Below, one piece after another: positions 1-5,279 of a stretch of 5,730 bases of DNA. The DNA comes from an uncultured Curvibacter sp. GTDB taxonomy: Bacteria; Pseudomonadota; Gammaproteobacteria; Burkholderiales; Burkholderiaceae. The translations under genes were made by a program, and so were the position numbers. Within the stretch, counting starts at the first letter, position 1. Each line of letters opens with the position of its first letter. The DNA is taken from assembly GCA_946481355.1 (NCBI GenBank), contig CAMLNH010000184.1:1-5730 (forward strand), given 5' to 3'. The notes beneath the pieces were generated by a model. The model saw only the letters and a program-made list of their open reading frames with translations, searched no databases and was not told the origin of the DNA.

Positions 1-1014
1 CTGCGAGACCTCGGGCTCGAAATGCAGCGAGGCATCGTTGAGCTTGAGCTTTTCCAGGCTGTCGCGCAGGGCGTCGTACTGGTTGGCTTCGGTCGGGTAC
101 AGACCGGCAAACACCTGGGGCTGGATCTCCTTGAAACCAGGCAGCGCCTCGGCCGCCGGACCGGCATTGTTCGGCAACTTCTTTTCCAGGGTGACGGTGT
201 CGCCCACCTTGGCCGCCGTCAGTTCCTTGATGCCGGCAATGATGTAGCCCACCTCGCCGGCCTGCAGGAATTCGCGCGGCTGGTTGGCCGGGGTGAAAAC
301 CCCCAGGCTACCCGCCTCGTACACCATATTGGCAGCCATGAGCTTGATGCGCTCGCCCTTGTTCAGGCGGCCATCGACCACCCGCACCAGCATGACCACC
401 CCCACGTAGCTGTCGAACCAGCTGTCGATGATCATGGCGCGCAAGGGACCATCCGGGTTGCCGCGCGGCGCCGGAATCCTGGCCACGATGGCCTCCAGAA
501 TCTCGTCCACGCCCATGCCGGTCTTGGCCGAGCAGGGAATGGCATCGGAGGCGTCGATGCCGATCACGTCCTCGACTTCCTCCTTGGCGCGCTCCGGATC
601 AGCCTGCGGCAGATCCATCTTGTTGAGCACCGGCAGCACTTCCACACCGAGGTCCAGCGCGGTGTAGCAATTGGCCACGGTCTGTGCCTCTACCCCCTGG
701 CTGGCGTCCACCACCAGCAGTGCGCCCTCGCAGGCGGACAGGGAGCGGCTGACTTCATAAGAGAAGTCCACGTGACCGGGTGTGTCGATCAGGTTGAGGT
801 TGTAGACCTGGCCATCACGGGCCTTGTATTGCAGCGCAGCGGTCTGCGCCTTGATGGTTATCCCACGCTCTTTCTCGATGTCCATGGAGTCCAGCACCTG
901 GGCCTCCATCTCACGCGCCTCCAGGCCACCACAGCGCTGGATGAGCCGGTCCGCCAGCGTCGATTTGCCATGATCGATATGCGCGATGATCGAAAAATTT
1001 CTGATGTGCTTCAT
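1..1014 (-). CDS. lepA: Elongation factor 4 (LepA), N-terminal 338 codons, cut by window edge
   Basis: Ribosome-associated translational GTPase of the EF-G-like family; LepA is known to bind elongating or initiating ribosomes and is described as a back-translocase or ribosome-biogenesis factor. The start is the ATG at 1014, giving [19 protein letters not shown], the normal family start. All five GTPase motifs are present: G1 AHIDHGKST at residues 11-19, the switch I region ERGITIK near 49-55, G3 DTPGH at 78-82, G4 NKMD at 131-134 and G5 SAK at 162-164. The beta-barrel domain II follows from about residue 185, and the sequence reaches the domain III region before leaving the window; the family is about 600 residues, so some 260 are missing only because the window ends. 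No strong Shine-Dalgarno sequence precedes the ATG. An intrinsic terminator lies about 50 bases upstream, so lepA needs its own promoter or read-through. In related genomes lepB, rnc and era usually follow, outside this window. Confidence 0.97.
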   Translation of the reverse strand, partial: MKHIRNFSIIAHIDHGKSTLADRLIQRCGGLEAREMEAQVLDSMDIEKERGITIKAQTAALQYKARDGQVYNLNLIDTPGHVDFSYEVSRSLSACEGALLVVDASQGVEAQTVANCYTALDLGVEVLPVLNKMDLPQADPERAKEEVEDVIGIDASDAIPCSAKTGMGVDEILEAIVARIPAPRGNPDGPLRAMIIDSWFDSYVGVVMLVRVVDGRLNKGERIKLMAANMVYEAGSLGVFTPANQPREFLQAGEVGYIIAGIKELTAAKVGDTVTLEKKLPNNAGPAAEALPGFKEIQPQVFAGLYPTEANQYDALRDSLEKLKLNDASLHFEPEVSQ

Positions 1015-1059
1015 CAACGAAAACGCTTAAGTGATTGAATTTAAAAAGGCGCAGGCAAG

Positions 1060-1091
1060 AAAAAAGGGCGCGTCGGGTAGTGACGCGCCCT
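1060..1091 (-). terminator. Strong intrinsic terminator just upstream of lepA
   Basis: A perfect 10-bp stem (1065-1074 paired with 1082-1091, arm AGGGCGCGTC) encloses a 7-base loop at 1075-1081. On the minus strand the second arm runs directly into six T residues (1065-1060; the first of these also closes the stem). This is the classic rho-independent layout for minus-strand transcripts. It is not the degP terminator, because a separate one lies right after degP at 1470-1499. It therefore ends either read-through from degP, a short transcript from within the gap, or a lepA leader RNA (attenuation). Confidence 0.85.
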
Positions 1092-1130
1092 GAACCAACA
1101 ATCTATGGCAACTGCGATAGTTGGGATTTC

Positions 1131-1158
1131 ATTGTAGGCAAAAAGGTAGTGCCGTACA
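1131..1158 (-). promoter_or_regulatory. Weak candidate sigma-70 promoter for lepA leader or short RNA
   Basis: On the minus strand a good -10 hexamer, TACAAT (1136-1131, five of six to TATAAT), is preceded after 16 bases by TGTACG (1158-1153), which matches TTGACA at only three positions. Transcription would start near 1123 and meet the terminator at 1091-1060, giving an RNA of about 65 bases, or on read-through a lepA leader of about 110 bases. The -35 is poor, so this is only a candidate. Confidence 0.3.
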
Positions 1159-1183
1159 GCCCGAAGAATCGCAAATTTCCGTC

Positions 1184-1199
1184 GTTGCGACGTCACAAC
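1184..1199. repeat. 16-base near-palindrome, possible operator
   Basis: The bases GTTG-c-GACGTC-a-CAAC read almost the same on both strands, with seven of eight symmetric pairs matching and one mismatched pair (1188 with 1195). The size and symmetry suit a dimeric DNA-binding protein. It lies in the lepA-degP gap, about 25 bases upstream of the candidate -35 element. I cannot name a regulator that binds it. Confidence 0.4.
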
Positions 1200-1205
1200 A
1201 TGAAT

Positions 1206-1272
1206 TTGTCAACAGCTTATCAACAAATTACTTTGCTAGGATTTGAACAAGTTGTGGGTGATCTGTGGATCG
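1206..1272. promoter_or_regulatory. Cluster of four DnaA-box-like 9-mers in two 11-base-spaced pairs
   Basis: Compared with the DnaA box TTATCCACA, the plus strand has TTGTCAACA at 1206-1214 (7 of 9) and TTATCAACA at 1217-1225 (8 of 9). The minus strand has TCACCCACA at 1261-1253 (7 of 9) and CGATCCACA at 1272-1264 (7 of 9). Within each pair the start-to-start distance is 11 bases, about one helical turn, and the pairs face each other. There is no dnaA, dnaN, rpmH or gidA nearby, so an origin is not supported. A DnaA-binding regulatory site or chance are both possible. Confidence 0.25.
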
Positions 1273-1280
1273 GCTTGGGG

Positions 1281-1315
1281 GCCTCTCGGAGAATCCCGCA
1301 TCGTGGATTCGAGGC
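1281..1315. repeat. Inverted repeat, 11 bp paired with a 5-base bulge
   Basis: GCCTC (1281-1285) pairs with GAGGC (1311-1315) and GAATCC (1291-1296) pairs with GGATTC (1305-1310), leaving a one-sided bulge at 1286-1290 and an 8-base loop at 1297-1304. No T run follows on either strand, so it is not a terminator. It looks like a folded RNA or cruciform element. Confidence 0.55.
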
Positions 1316-1340
1316 TGGCCTATATGCAAGAAATCAGCCC

Positions 1341-1377
1341 CGAGATGGCGTCTATTCTAACCAAATAGTCCATCTCG
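1341..1377. repeat. Inverted repeat, 8 bp plus 5 bp stem
   Basis: CGAGATGG (1341-1348) pairs perfectly with CCATCTCG (1370-1377). After a small internal loop (1349-1351 against 1369), CTATT (1352-1356) pairs with AATAG (1364-1368) around a 7-base loop. There is no adjoining T run, so a terminator role is unlikely. Together with the repeat at 1281-1315 it suggests a structured transcript across this gap, on either strand. Confidence 0.6.
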
Positions 1378-1402
1378 AACAATAAAAGTCAGCAAACACA
1401 AA

Positions 1403-1426
1403 CTTACATTACTGGACTGGGGTAAG
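1403..1426. repeat. Short inverted repeat, 5 bp stem
   Basis: CTTAC (1403-1407) pairs with GTAAG (1422-1426) around a 14-base loop. On its own this is weak and could be chance; it is listed because it is the third inverted repeat in the same gap. Confidence 0.25.
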
Positions 1427-1469
1427 ACAGGTCAGAAAATATTTTTTGCCCTGCCGTGGCTGCGGCCAC

Positions 1470-1499
1470 AAAAACCCCAAAACCCGACTCGGTTTGGGG
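1470..1499 (-). terminator. Intrinsic terminator of degP and the sigma-E operon
   Basis: On the minus strand, 16 bases after the degP stop codon, CCCCAAACC (1499-1491) pairs with GGTTTTGGGG (1484-1475) with one bulged T, around a 6-base loop (1490-1485). Five T residues follow (1474-1470). This ends the operon rpoE-rseA-rseB-degP. A further small hairpin (1456-1469, stem GTGGC/GCCAC) lies just beyond. Confidence 0.85.
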
Positions 1500-1514
1500 G
1501 ATGTCCCGGTCGGC

Positions 1515-2981
1515 TCAACGCTGCGGCCGGATGACCGCGTATTGGGCCCACTCGCCGCGACGGAACAGCACGTTGACAGGCTTGCCCTTGTCGAGCTTGC
1601 TCAGCAAGGCCTCAAACTCCCGCACCGAACCGATTTCGACGTTGGAAAGCGCCAGGATCACGTCCCCTTCGCGCAAACCCGCGCGAGCGGCGGCTTCCAC
1701 GGCCGACTCGACCCTCACTCCGCCCTTGAGCTTGAGCTCCTTCTTCTGGGCCTCGGTGAGCTCGGTCACGGTCAGGCCCAGGGCCGCAGCGGCGGCCGTA
1801 CGCGGTTTGTCTTCCTGCGCCTTGCGGGCCACGGGCTTCTCGGCCTCGAACTCGCCGATGGTCACCGTCAGATCCTTGGTCGCGCCACGACGGAACACTG
1901 TCAGCGTGCTGCGCGATCCCGGCTTGAGGCTGCCCACCATGCGCGGCAGATCCGTGGACTTTTCGATGGCCTTGCCGTCGAGCTTGATGATGATGTCGCC
2001 GGCCTCGACGCCGGCCTTCTCGGCCGGCGCGCCCGCCTCGACCCCACGCACCAGCGCCCCTTGCGGCTTGCCCAGGCCGATGGCCTCGGCCACCTCCTTG
2101 GTCACCTGGTCGATCTGCACGCCTATGCGTCCGCGCGTGACACGACCGCTGGAGCGCAGTTGCTCGCTCACCCGCATGGCCTCGTCGATCGGGATCGCAA
2201 ACGCGATGCCCATATAGCCACCGGATCGGGAATAGATCTGGCTGTTGATGCCCACCACCTCACCGCGCAGATTGATCAGCGGCCCGCCCGAGTTGCCGGG
2301 GTTGATGGCCACGTCGGTCTGGATCAGGGGCAGGTAGTCGCCGGTGTCGCGCTGCTTGGCGCTGACGATGCCCGCGGTCACAGTGTTCTCCAGGCCGAAA
2401 GGCGAACCGATGGCCATCACCCATTCGCCCACCTTGAGCCGACTGACATCGCCGATCTTCACAGCCGGCAATCCCGAGGCCTCGATCTTCACCACGGCCA
2501 CGTCGGTACGCTTGTCCGCCCCGACGATGCGGGCCTTGAATTCGCGCTTGTCGGGCAGGGTGACCAGCACCTCGTCTACACCCTCGACCACGTGCGCATT
2601 GGTCATGATGTAGCCGTCAACCGAGAGGATGAAGCCCGAGCCTACACCTCGCGGCTGTTCCTCAGGCTGGGGATGGCCCGAGCGGGGACCCTGTCGGGGC
2701 ACGTTCGGCGGTACGGGCAGGCCGAAGCGGCGGAAGAACTCCAGCATTTCCTCGTCCATGCCTTCTTCACCGCCACGTGCCCCCACCTTCTCCAGGGTCC
2801 GGATATTGACCACGGAAGGACCGACCTGGTCCACCAGTTCGGTGAAATCGGGCAGGCCGCGGTTCTGGGCCACCGCCGGCAGACCGGCCAGCACACCGGT
2901 CAACGCAAGCAGCAGCCCCGCGACCCAGCGGCCGGGTCCACGGCGGTACGAAAAGGGCAGAGAGACAGTCATGACAGACAT
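1515..2981 (-). CDS. degP: Periplasmic serine protease DegP/MucD (HtrA family)
   Basis: ATP-independent periplasmic protease and chaperone that removes misfolded envelope proteins; in Pseudomonas the equivalent, MucD, also dampens AlgU signalling. From the ATG at 2981 the protein has 488 residues, normal for the family. A hydrophobic segment after an arginine-rich start ends in AVA at about residue 38, a signal peptidase I site. The trypsin-like domain follows, with the triad His130 (TNAHVV), Asp160 (RTDVAVVK) and Ser231 (GNSGGPL) all present. The acidic, proline-rich stretch near 66-112 corresponds to loop LA. PDZ1 spans about 284-375 and PDZ2 about 400-485, joined by a charged linker. The ATG at 2981 was chosen because GAGG ends 6 bases before it; the ATG at 2993 would add four residues but has no ribosome site. 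Two PDZ domains and a signal peptide favour DegP/DegQ/MucD over membrane-anchored, single-PDZ DegS. It is last in the operon. Confidence 0.96.
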   Translation of the reverse strand: MSVMTVSLPFSYRRGPGRWVAGLLLALTGVLAGLPAVAQNRGLPDFTELVDQVGPSVVNIRTLEKVGARGGEEGMDEEMLEFFRRFGLPVPPNVPRQGPRSGHPQPEEQPRGVGSGFILSVDGYIMTNAHVVEGVDEVLVTLPDKREFKARIVGADKRTDVAVVKIEASGLPAVKIGDVSRLKVGEWVMAIGSPFGLENTVTAGIVSAKQRDTGDYLPLIQTDVAINPGNSGGPLINLRGEVVGINSQIYSRSGGYMGIAFAIPIDEAMRVSEQLRSSGRVTRGRIGVQIDQVTKEVAEAIGLGKPQGALVRGVEAGAPAEKAGVEAGDIIIKLDGKAIEKSTDLPRMVGSLKPGSRSTLTVFRRGATKDLTVTIGEFEAEKPVARKAQEDKPRTAAAAALGLTVTELTEAQKKELKLKGGVRVESAVEAAARAGLREGDVILALSNVEIGSVREFEALLSKLDKGKPVNVLFRRGEWAQYAVIRPQR

Positions 2982-2987
2982 GTAGAA

Positions 2988-2991
2988 CCTC
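2988..2991 (-). promoter_or_regulatory. Ribosome binding site deciding the degP start
   Basis: GAGG on the minus strand ends 6 bases before the ATG at 2981. The upstream ATG at 2993 overlaps this element and has no purine-rich sequence before it, so the shorter start is preferred. Confidence 0.55.
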
Positions 2992-3018
2992 ATCTCGAAT
3001 AAGTCAGAGAATTAGAGC

Positions 3019-3043
3019 AAAAAAGAAAAAGACACAGGCGTGT
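3019..3043 (-). terminator. Possible weak attenuator between rseB and degP
   Basis: Just after the rseB stop, the minus strand has a 4-bp stem (ACAC 3043-3040 with GTGT 3035-3032) followed by a 12-base tract of T with one C (3030-3019). The stem is too short for an efficient terminator. It could reduce transcription into degP or allow pausing; equally it may be chance in an A+T-rich spacer. Confidence 0.25.
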
Positions 3044-3049
3044 GCAGAC

Positions 3050-4051
3050 TCAAGGCAGACGCCCCAAGCCCTGGGCGAAGGCCCGCAGGGTCTGGGGCGG
3101 CACCTCACCCACCAGGGTCAGCCACCAGGCGGCACCCGCGCCGCGCCCACGCTGCACCAGCGCATGCGTGGCCCCCATGGCCTGCTGTCCCTCCTGGGTA
3201 TGACGGCGGGGGTCATAGGGTTCGATGAACAGGGAAACTGTGGCCAGACCGTCCGAGAAAACCCATTGCAAGGCGTCACCGCCTGCAGGTGCCGGCCGGC
3301 GGTAGCAGCTCATGGAACGGAAGCCCGGCACCTCGGACGCCAGTTGCCAGCCCTCGGCCTGCGGCGTGGTCTTGACCAGAGCCGGCGTCTCCAGCCGGTA
3401 GCCTTCGGTATCACCCATCATGCGCTTGAGTTTGTCCATGCTCACTGGCGCATCAAGCTGCAGCTCGGAAAAAGCCATCTGCTCCAGCACGCGGCCCTGG
3501 GCATCCAGGGTCTGCAGCTTGATCATCAACCCCGTCTTCTTCTCGCTCCAGATGCGGTAGCCGAAACGCAGGGCGTCACGTGGCTGCAGCTGTACAACGT
3601 CGGCCTCAAAGCCGGCCACGCGCTCGCTGCCCTGCGCGCTGGCGCTATAGTGCTGATCGATGGCCGCATCGGCCGACTTGAGCAGCTGTGGAAACAGTCC
3701 GAGGGATTCGCGCTTCTCGATGACGGCCACGCGGCTTTGCGGCGAGAAGGTAATCACCTCATCATTGCGGCGGAAGGTGGAGCGCGGCGTGCCCGTCAGA
3801 GCTTCCACCCGCTCCATCTGCTGACGGCCATCGCAGATATGCCAGACCCGCGCACTCGACATGGCGCCATCCGACGACACCACCAGGGTCCCGACGTAGG
3901 CACGCCGGCGCGAGGCATCGTGCATGCGCTGCAGCCATTCGGAAATGCTGCGCTCGCTGGACACCAGCCCGGGCGTGTCGGCCCCGGCGGGTGCCAGACC
4001 GAGCAGCAGCAGCAACGGCAGCACCAGACGCAAGAATGCGGTCACTTTCAT
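3050..4051 (-). CDS. rseB: Sigma-E regulatory protein RseB (MucB), periplasmic
   Basis: Periplasmic negative regulator that binds the periplasmic part of RseA and shields it from site-1 proteolysis; lipopolysaccharide intermediates are known to release it in E. coli. The 333 residues match the usual family length (about 320). A basic start and a leucine-rich core (residues 8-20) end in PAGA at about 24, a typical signal peptide. The large N-terminal domain, LolA/LppX-like in known structures, covers roughly 30-210, including YVGTLVV at 52-58 and the FSPQSRVAVIE segment at 102-112; the smaller C-terminal domain covers about 230-325 and includes WVFSDGLATVSLFIEPYD at 263-280. Two cysteines remain after processing (73 and 249); whether they pair is unknown. 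The ATG at 4051 begins 11 bases after the rseA stop, preceded by a GGGCAGGG ribosome site. Position directly after rseA supports the call. Confidence 0.95.
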   Translation of the reverse strand: MKVTAFLRLVLPLLLLLGLAPAGADTPGLVSSERSISEWLQRMHDASRRRAYVGTLVVSSDGAMSSARVWHICDGRQQMERVEALTGTPRSTFRRNDEVITFSPQSRVAVIEKRESLGLFPQLLKSADAAIDQHYSASAQGSERVAGFEADVVQLQPRDALRFGYRIWSEKKTGLMIKLQTLDAQGRVLEQMAFSELQLDAPVSMDKLKRMMGDTEGYRLETPALVKTTPQAEGWQLASEVPGFRSMSCYRRPAPAGGDALQWVFSDGLATVSLFIEPYDPRRHTQEGQQAMGATHALVQRGRGAGAAWWLTLVGEVPPQTLRAFAQGLGRLP

Positions 4052-4062
4052 GCCCTGCCCGT

Positions 4063-4647
4063 TCAGCGCGCCGGCCGCTCGAAGGTCGCGTTGCGCAGAA
4101 AGCCCGCGGGCATCTGCAACGCCGAAGTCCCACCCTGCTGCTGATGGGCCGCGATCAGCTGGTCCAGCCGTGGATCACGGATCATCACTGGCGCCTCGGA
4201 TGTGGACGACGGCGCAGGTACCACCGTCGCCAGTTGGGGCGCCGCCGTATCAGGTCGCAGGGCCACCAGTTGCCAGCCGAGCACCGCCACCGCCATCAGG
4301 GAACACAGACCTGCCACCAGCTTCCAGCGCCAGACGCTGTCGTTCGCGCTCGTGCGAATCGCGCCCGCGACCGGCTGCGCGGACCCCGCAGACAAGGGCC
4401 TCGCCGTGCCCAGCTGGCTGCGCAGGCGGGCGACAAACGCCTCGTCGGAGGCACCGAGTGCCGCCGCGTCGCCGTGGCGCATGACTTCGCCTACCAGGTG
4501 GTAATCGCGCCAGCAGGCGCGGGCCTGCGGGTCCGACTGCAAGGCGACCATCGCCCGGGCAAACTCGGCCTCCTGGAGCTCGCCATCCACCAGGGCCGAC
4601 ACCAGCTCAGGAGCCCGCCGGGCCTGAAATTCGGAGTCTTCTTTCAT
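4063..4647 (-). CDS. rseA: Sigma-E anti-sigma factor RseA (MucA), single-pass membrane protein
   Basis: Anti-sigma factor that binds RpoE in the cytoplasm and carries the stress signal from the periplasm by stepwise proteolysis. The ATG at 4647 gives 194 residues. The cytoplasmic N-terminal domain has the family signatures ELVSALVDGELQ (about 14-25) and WRDYHLVGEVMR (46-57). One membrane segment lies at about 109-130 (KLVAGLCSLMAVAVLGWQLV). The periplasmic tail has an alanine/proline/serine-rich linker and a motif, RDPRLDQLIAAHQQQGG (about 157-173), that I recall from betaproteobacterial RseA/MucA proteins. I chose this start because AGGA lies 6 bases upstream; an ATG at 4653 would add only two residues, and a TTG at 4662 would overlap rpoE. 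The gene begins 8 bases after the rpoE stop, so translation is probably coupled, keeping sigma and anti-sigma in proportion. Confidence 0.94.
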   Translation of the reverse strand: MKEDSEFQARRAPELVSALVDGELQEAEFARAMVALQSDPQARACWRDYHLVGEVMRHGDAAALGASDEAFVARLRSQLGTARPLSAGSAQPVAGAIRTSANDSVWRWKLVAGLCSLMAVAVLGWQLVALRPDTAAPQLATVVPAPSSTSEAPVMIRDPRLDQLIAAHQQQGGTSALQMPAGFLRNATFERPAR

Positions 4648-4653
4648 GTTCAT

Positions 4654-4660
4654 TCCTACC
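4654..4660 (-). promoter_or_regulatory. rseA ribosome binding site spanning the rpoE stop codon
   Basis: GGTAGGA on the minus strand contains the TAG stop of rpoE (4658-4656) and sits 6 bases before the rseA ATG at 4647. A ribosome ending rpoE would be placed directly on the rseA start, which implies translational coupling. It also argues for the ATG at 4647 over 4653, which would be too close. Confidence 0.65.
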
Positions 4661-5279
4661 AACGTTTACCGGTCTGACGGTCCAGCAGCGGGCGCACACG
4701 CGCAGAAATGGCCTCACGCGCCCGGAAGATGCGTGAGCGCACCGTCCCGATCGGACACGCCATGACCGCCGCAATGTCCTCGTAACTCAGCCCTTCGATC
4801 TCGCGCAAGATGACGGCCTGACGCAAATCCTCGGGCAGGGCTTCCAGGGCGGCCTGCACGGCGGCGGCAATTTCACGGGCCGCCAGCAGGCTTTCCGGGG
4901 TTTCTTCAGCTATTGGTTCATTCCCGGGCTGGAAAGTTTCATCGTCGTCCCCCGCGGGGCGCAGAGCCGCCTCGGTCAGCAGAGGGTCGTGCTTGAGATC
5001 CAGGAGGGTCTTCTTGGCCGTGTTGACGGCAATGCGATAGAGCCAGGTATAGAACTGCGCGTCGCCCCGGAACTGGTGCAGGGCCCGGTAGGCCCGGATG
5101 AAGCTTTCCTGCGCGATGTCCTCGACCAGGTCGACGTCCCGCACCATGCGGGCGATGAGGCGCTGGATGCGGCGCTGATATTTGATGACCAGCAGCTCGA
5201 AGGCCCGGTCGTCCCCGGCCAGGGTCCGGGCCACCAGCTGGGCGTCGCTATCGGCGGCGGGAGGCAGCGGTTCGCTCAA
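4656..5279 (-). CDS. rpoE: RNA polymerase sigma factor RpoE (AlgU/sigma-E), ECF type
   Basis: Extracytoplasmic-function sigma factor directing RNA polymerase to envelope-stress promoters, usually including its own. The 207 residues fit group ECF02 (RpoE/AlgU). Sigma region 2 covers about 26-93: AFELLVIKYQRRIQRL (26-41), VEDIAQESFIRAYRAL (52-67) for core binding, and FYTWLYRIAVNTAKK (76-90) for -10 recognition. An acidic linker (about 107-130) leads to region 4 (about 138-192), with LPEDLRQAVILREIEGLSYE and the helix-turn-helix recognition part GTVRSRIFRAREAI (178-191). The start is a TTG at 5279, overlapping the preceding gene's stop by four bases; no ATG or GTG lies in frame nearby, and the first internal ATG (residue 45) would remove conserved region 2. 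A GGGGGA sequence lies about 8 bases upstream. Immediate linkage to rseA and rseB confirms identity. Confidence 0.96.
   Translation of the reverse strand: MSEPLPPAADSDAQLVARTLAGDDRAFELLVIKYQRRIQRLIARMVRDVDLVEDIAQESFIRAYRALHQFRGDAQFYTWLYRIAVNTAKKTLLDLKHDPLLTEAALRPAGDDDETFQPGNEPIAEETPESLLAAREIAAAVQAALEALPEDLRQAVILREIEGLSYEDIAAVMACPIGTVRSRIFRAREAISARVRPLLDRQTGKRW

Larger units (their letters stand above)
1092..1469. other. Long A+T-richer intergenic region with several inverted repeats
   Basis: About 380 bases between the two minus-strand terminators hold no convincing gene. The open frame on the plus strand across 1035-1385 has no ribosome site and resembles nothing I know. Base composition is visibly lower in G+C than the flanking genes. 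The stretch contains three inverted repeats (1281-1315, 1341-1377, 1403-1426), a 16-base near-palindrome (1184-1199) and a cluster of DnaA-box-like 9-mers (1206-1272), listed separately. I looked for tmRNA, RNase P RNA, 4.5S RNA and tRNA signatures on both strands and saw none. It may be a structured non-coding RNA or a regulatory region; the sequence alone does not decide. Confidence 0.6.

Noticed and set aside
22..1038. 338-codon open frame on the plus strand opposite lepA
   Set aside because: The minus strand encodes LepA with all GTPase motifs; the plus frame is a composition artefact.
1207..1212. Perfect TTGACA -35 hexamer on the minus strand
   Set aside because: At 16-18 bases downstream the sequence is TCGCAA, CGCAAC or GCAACG, none resembling a -10 element.
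1206..1272. Chromosomal replication origin
   Set aside because: The 9-mers are imperfect, no A+T-rich unwinding repeats are clear, and the genes that normally flank oriC (dnaA, dnaN, rpmH, gidA) are absent.
1236..1301. 21-codon minus-strand open frame (MRDSPRG...) in the gap
   Set aside because: No ribosome site precedes the ATG, and a frame this short is expected by chance.
1035..1385. 116-codon open frame on the plus strand in the lepA-degP gap
   Set aside because: It runs through the lepA-side terminator, the palindrome and the hairpins, has no Shine-Dalgarno sequence, and its translation resembles no protein I know.
1015..1514. tmRNA, RNase P RNA, SRP RNA or tRNA in the gap
   Set aside because: I saw no tag-peptide reading frame, no GAGGAAAGTCC-type RNase P core, no SRP GGAAGG domain and no acceptor/T-arm arrangement with a CCA end.
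1446..3002. 518-codon open frame on the plus strand covering degP
   Set aside because: It is an exact antisense shadow of a complete, motif-verified protease gene in G+C-rich DNA; its histidine- and arginine-rich translation matches no known fold, and the degP terminator lies inside it.
3164..4144. 326-codon open frame on the plus strand opposite rseB and the end of rseA
   Set aside because: It crosses two genuine genes on the other strand, has no ribosome site, and its sequence is low-complexity.
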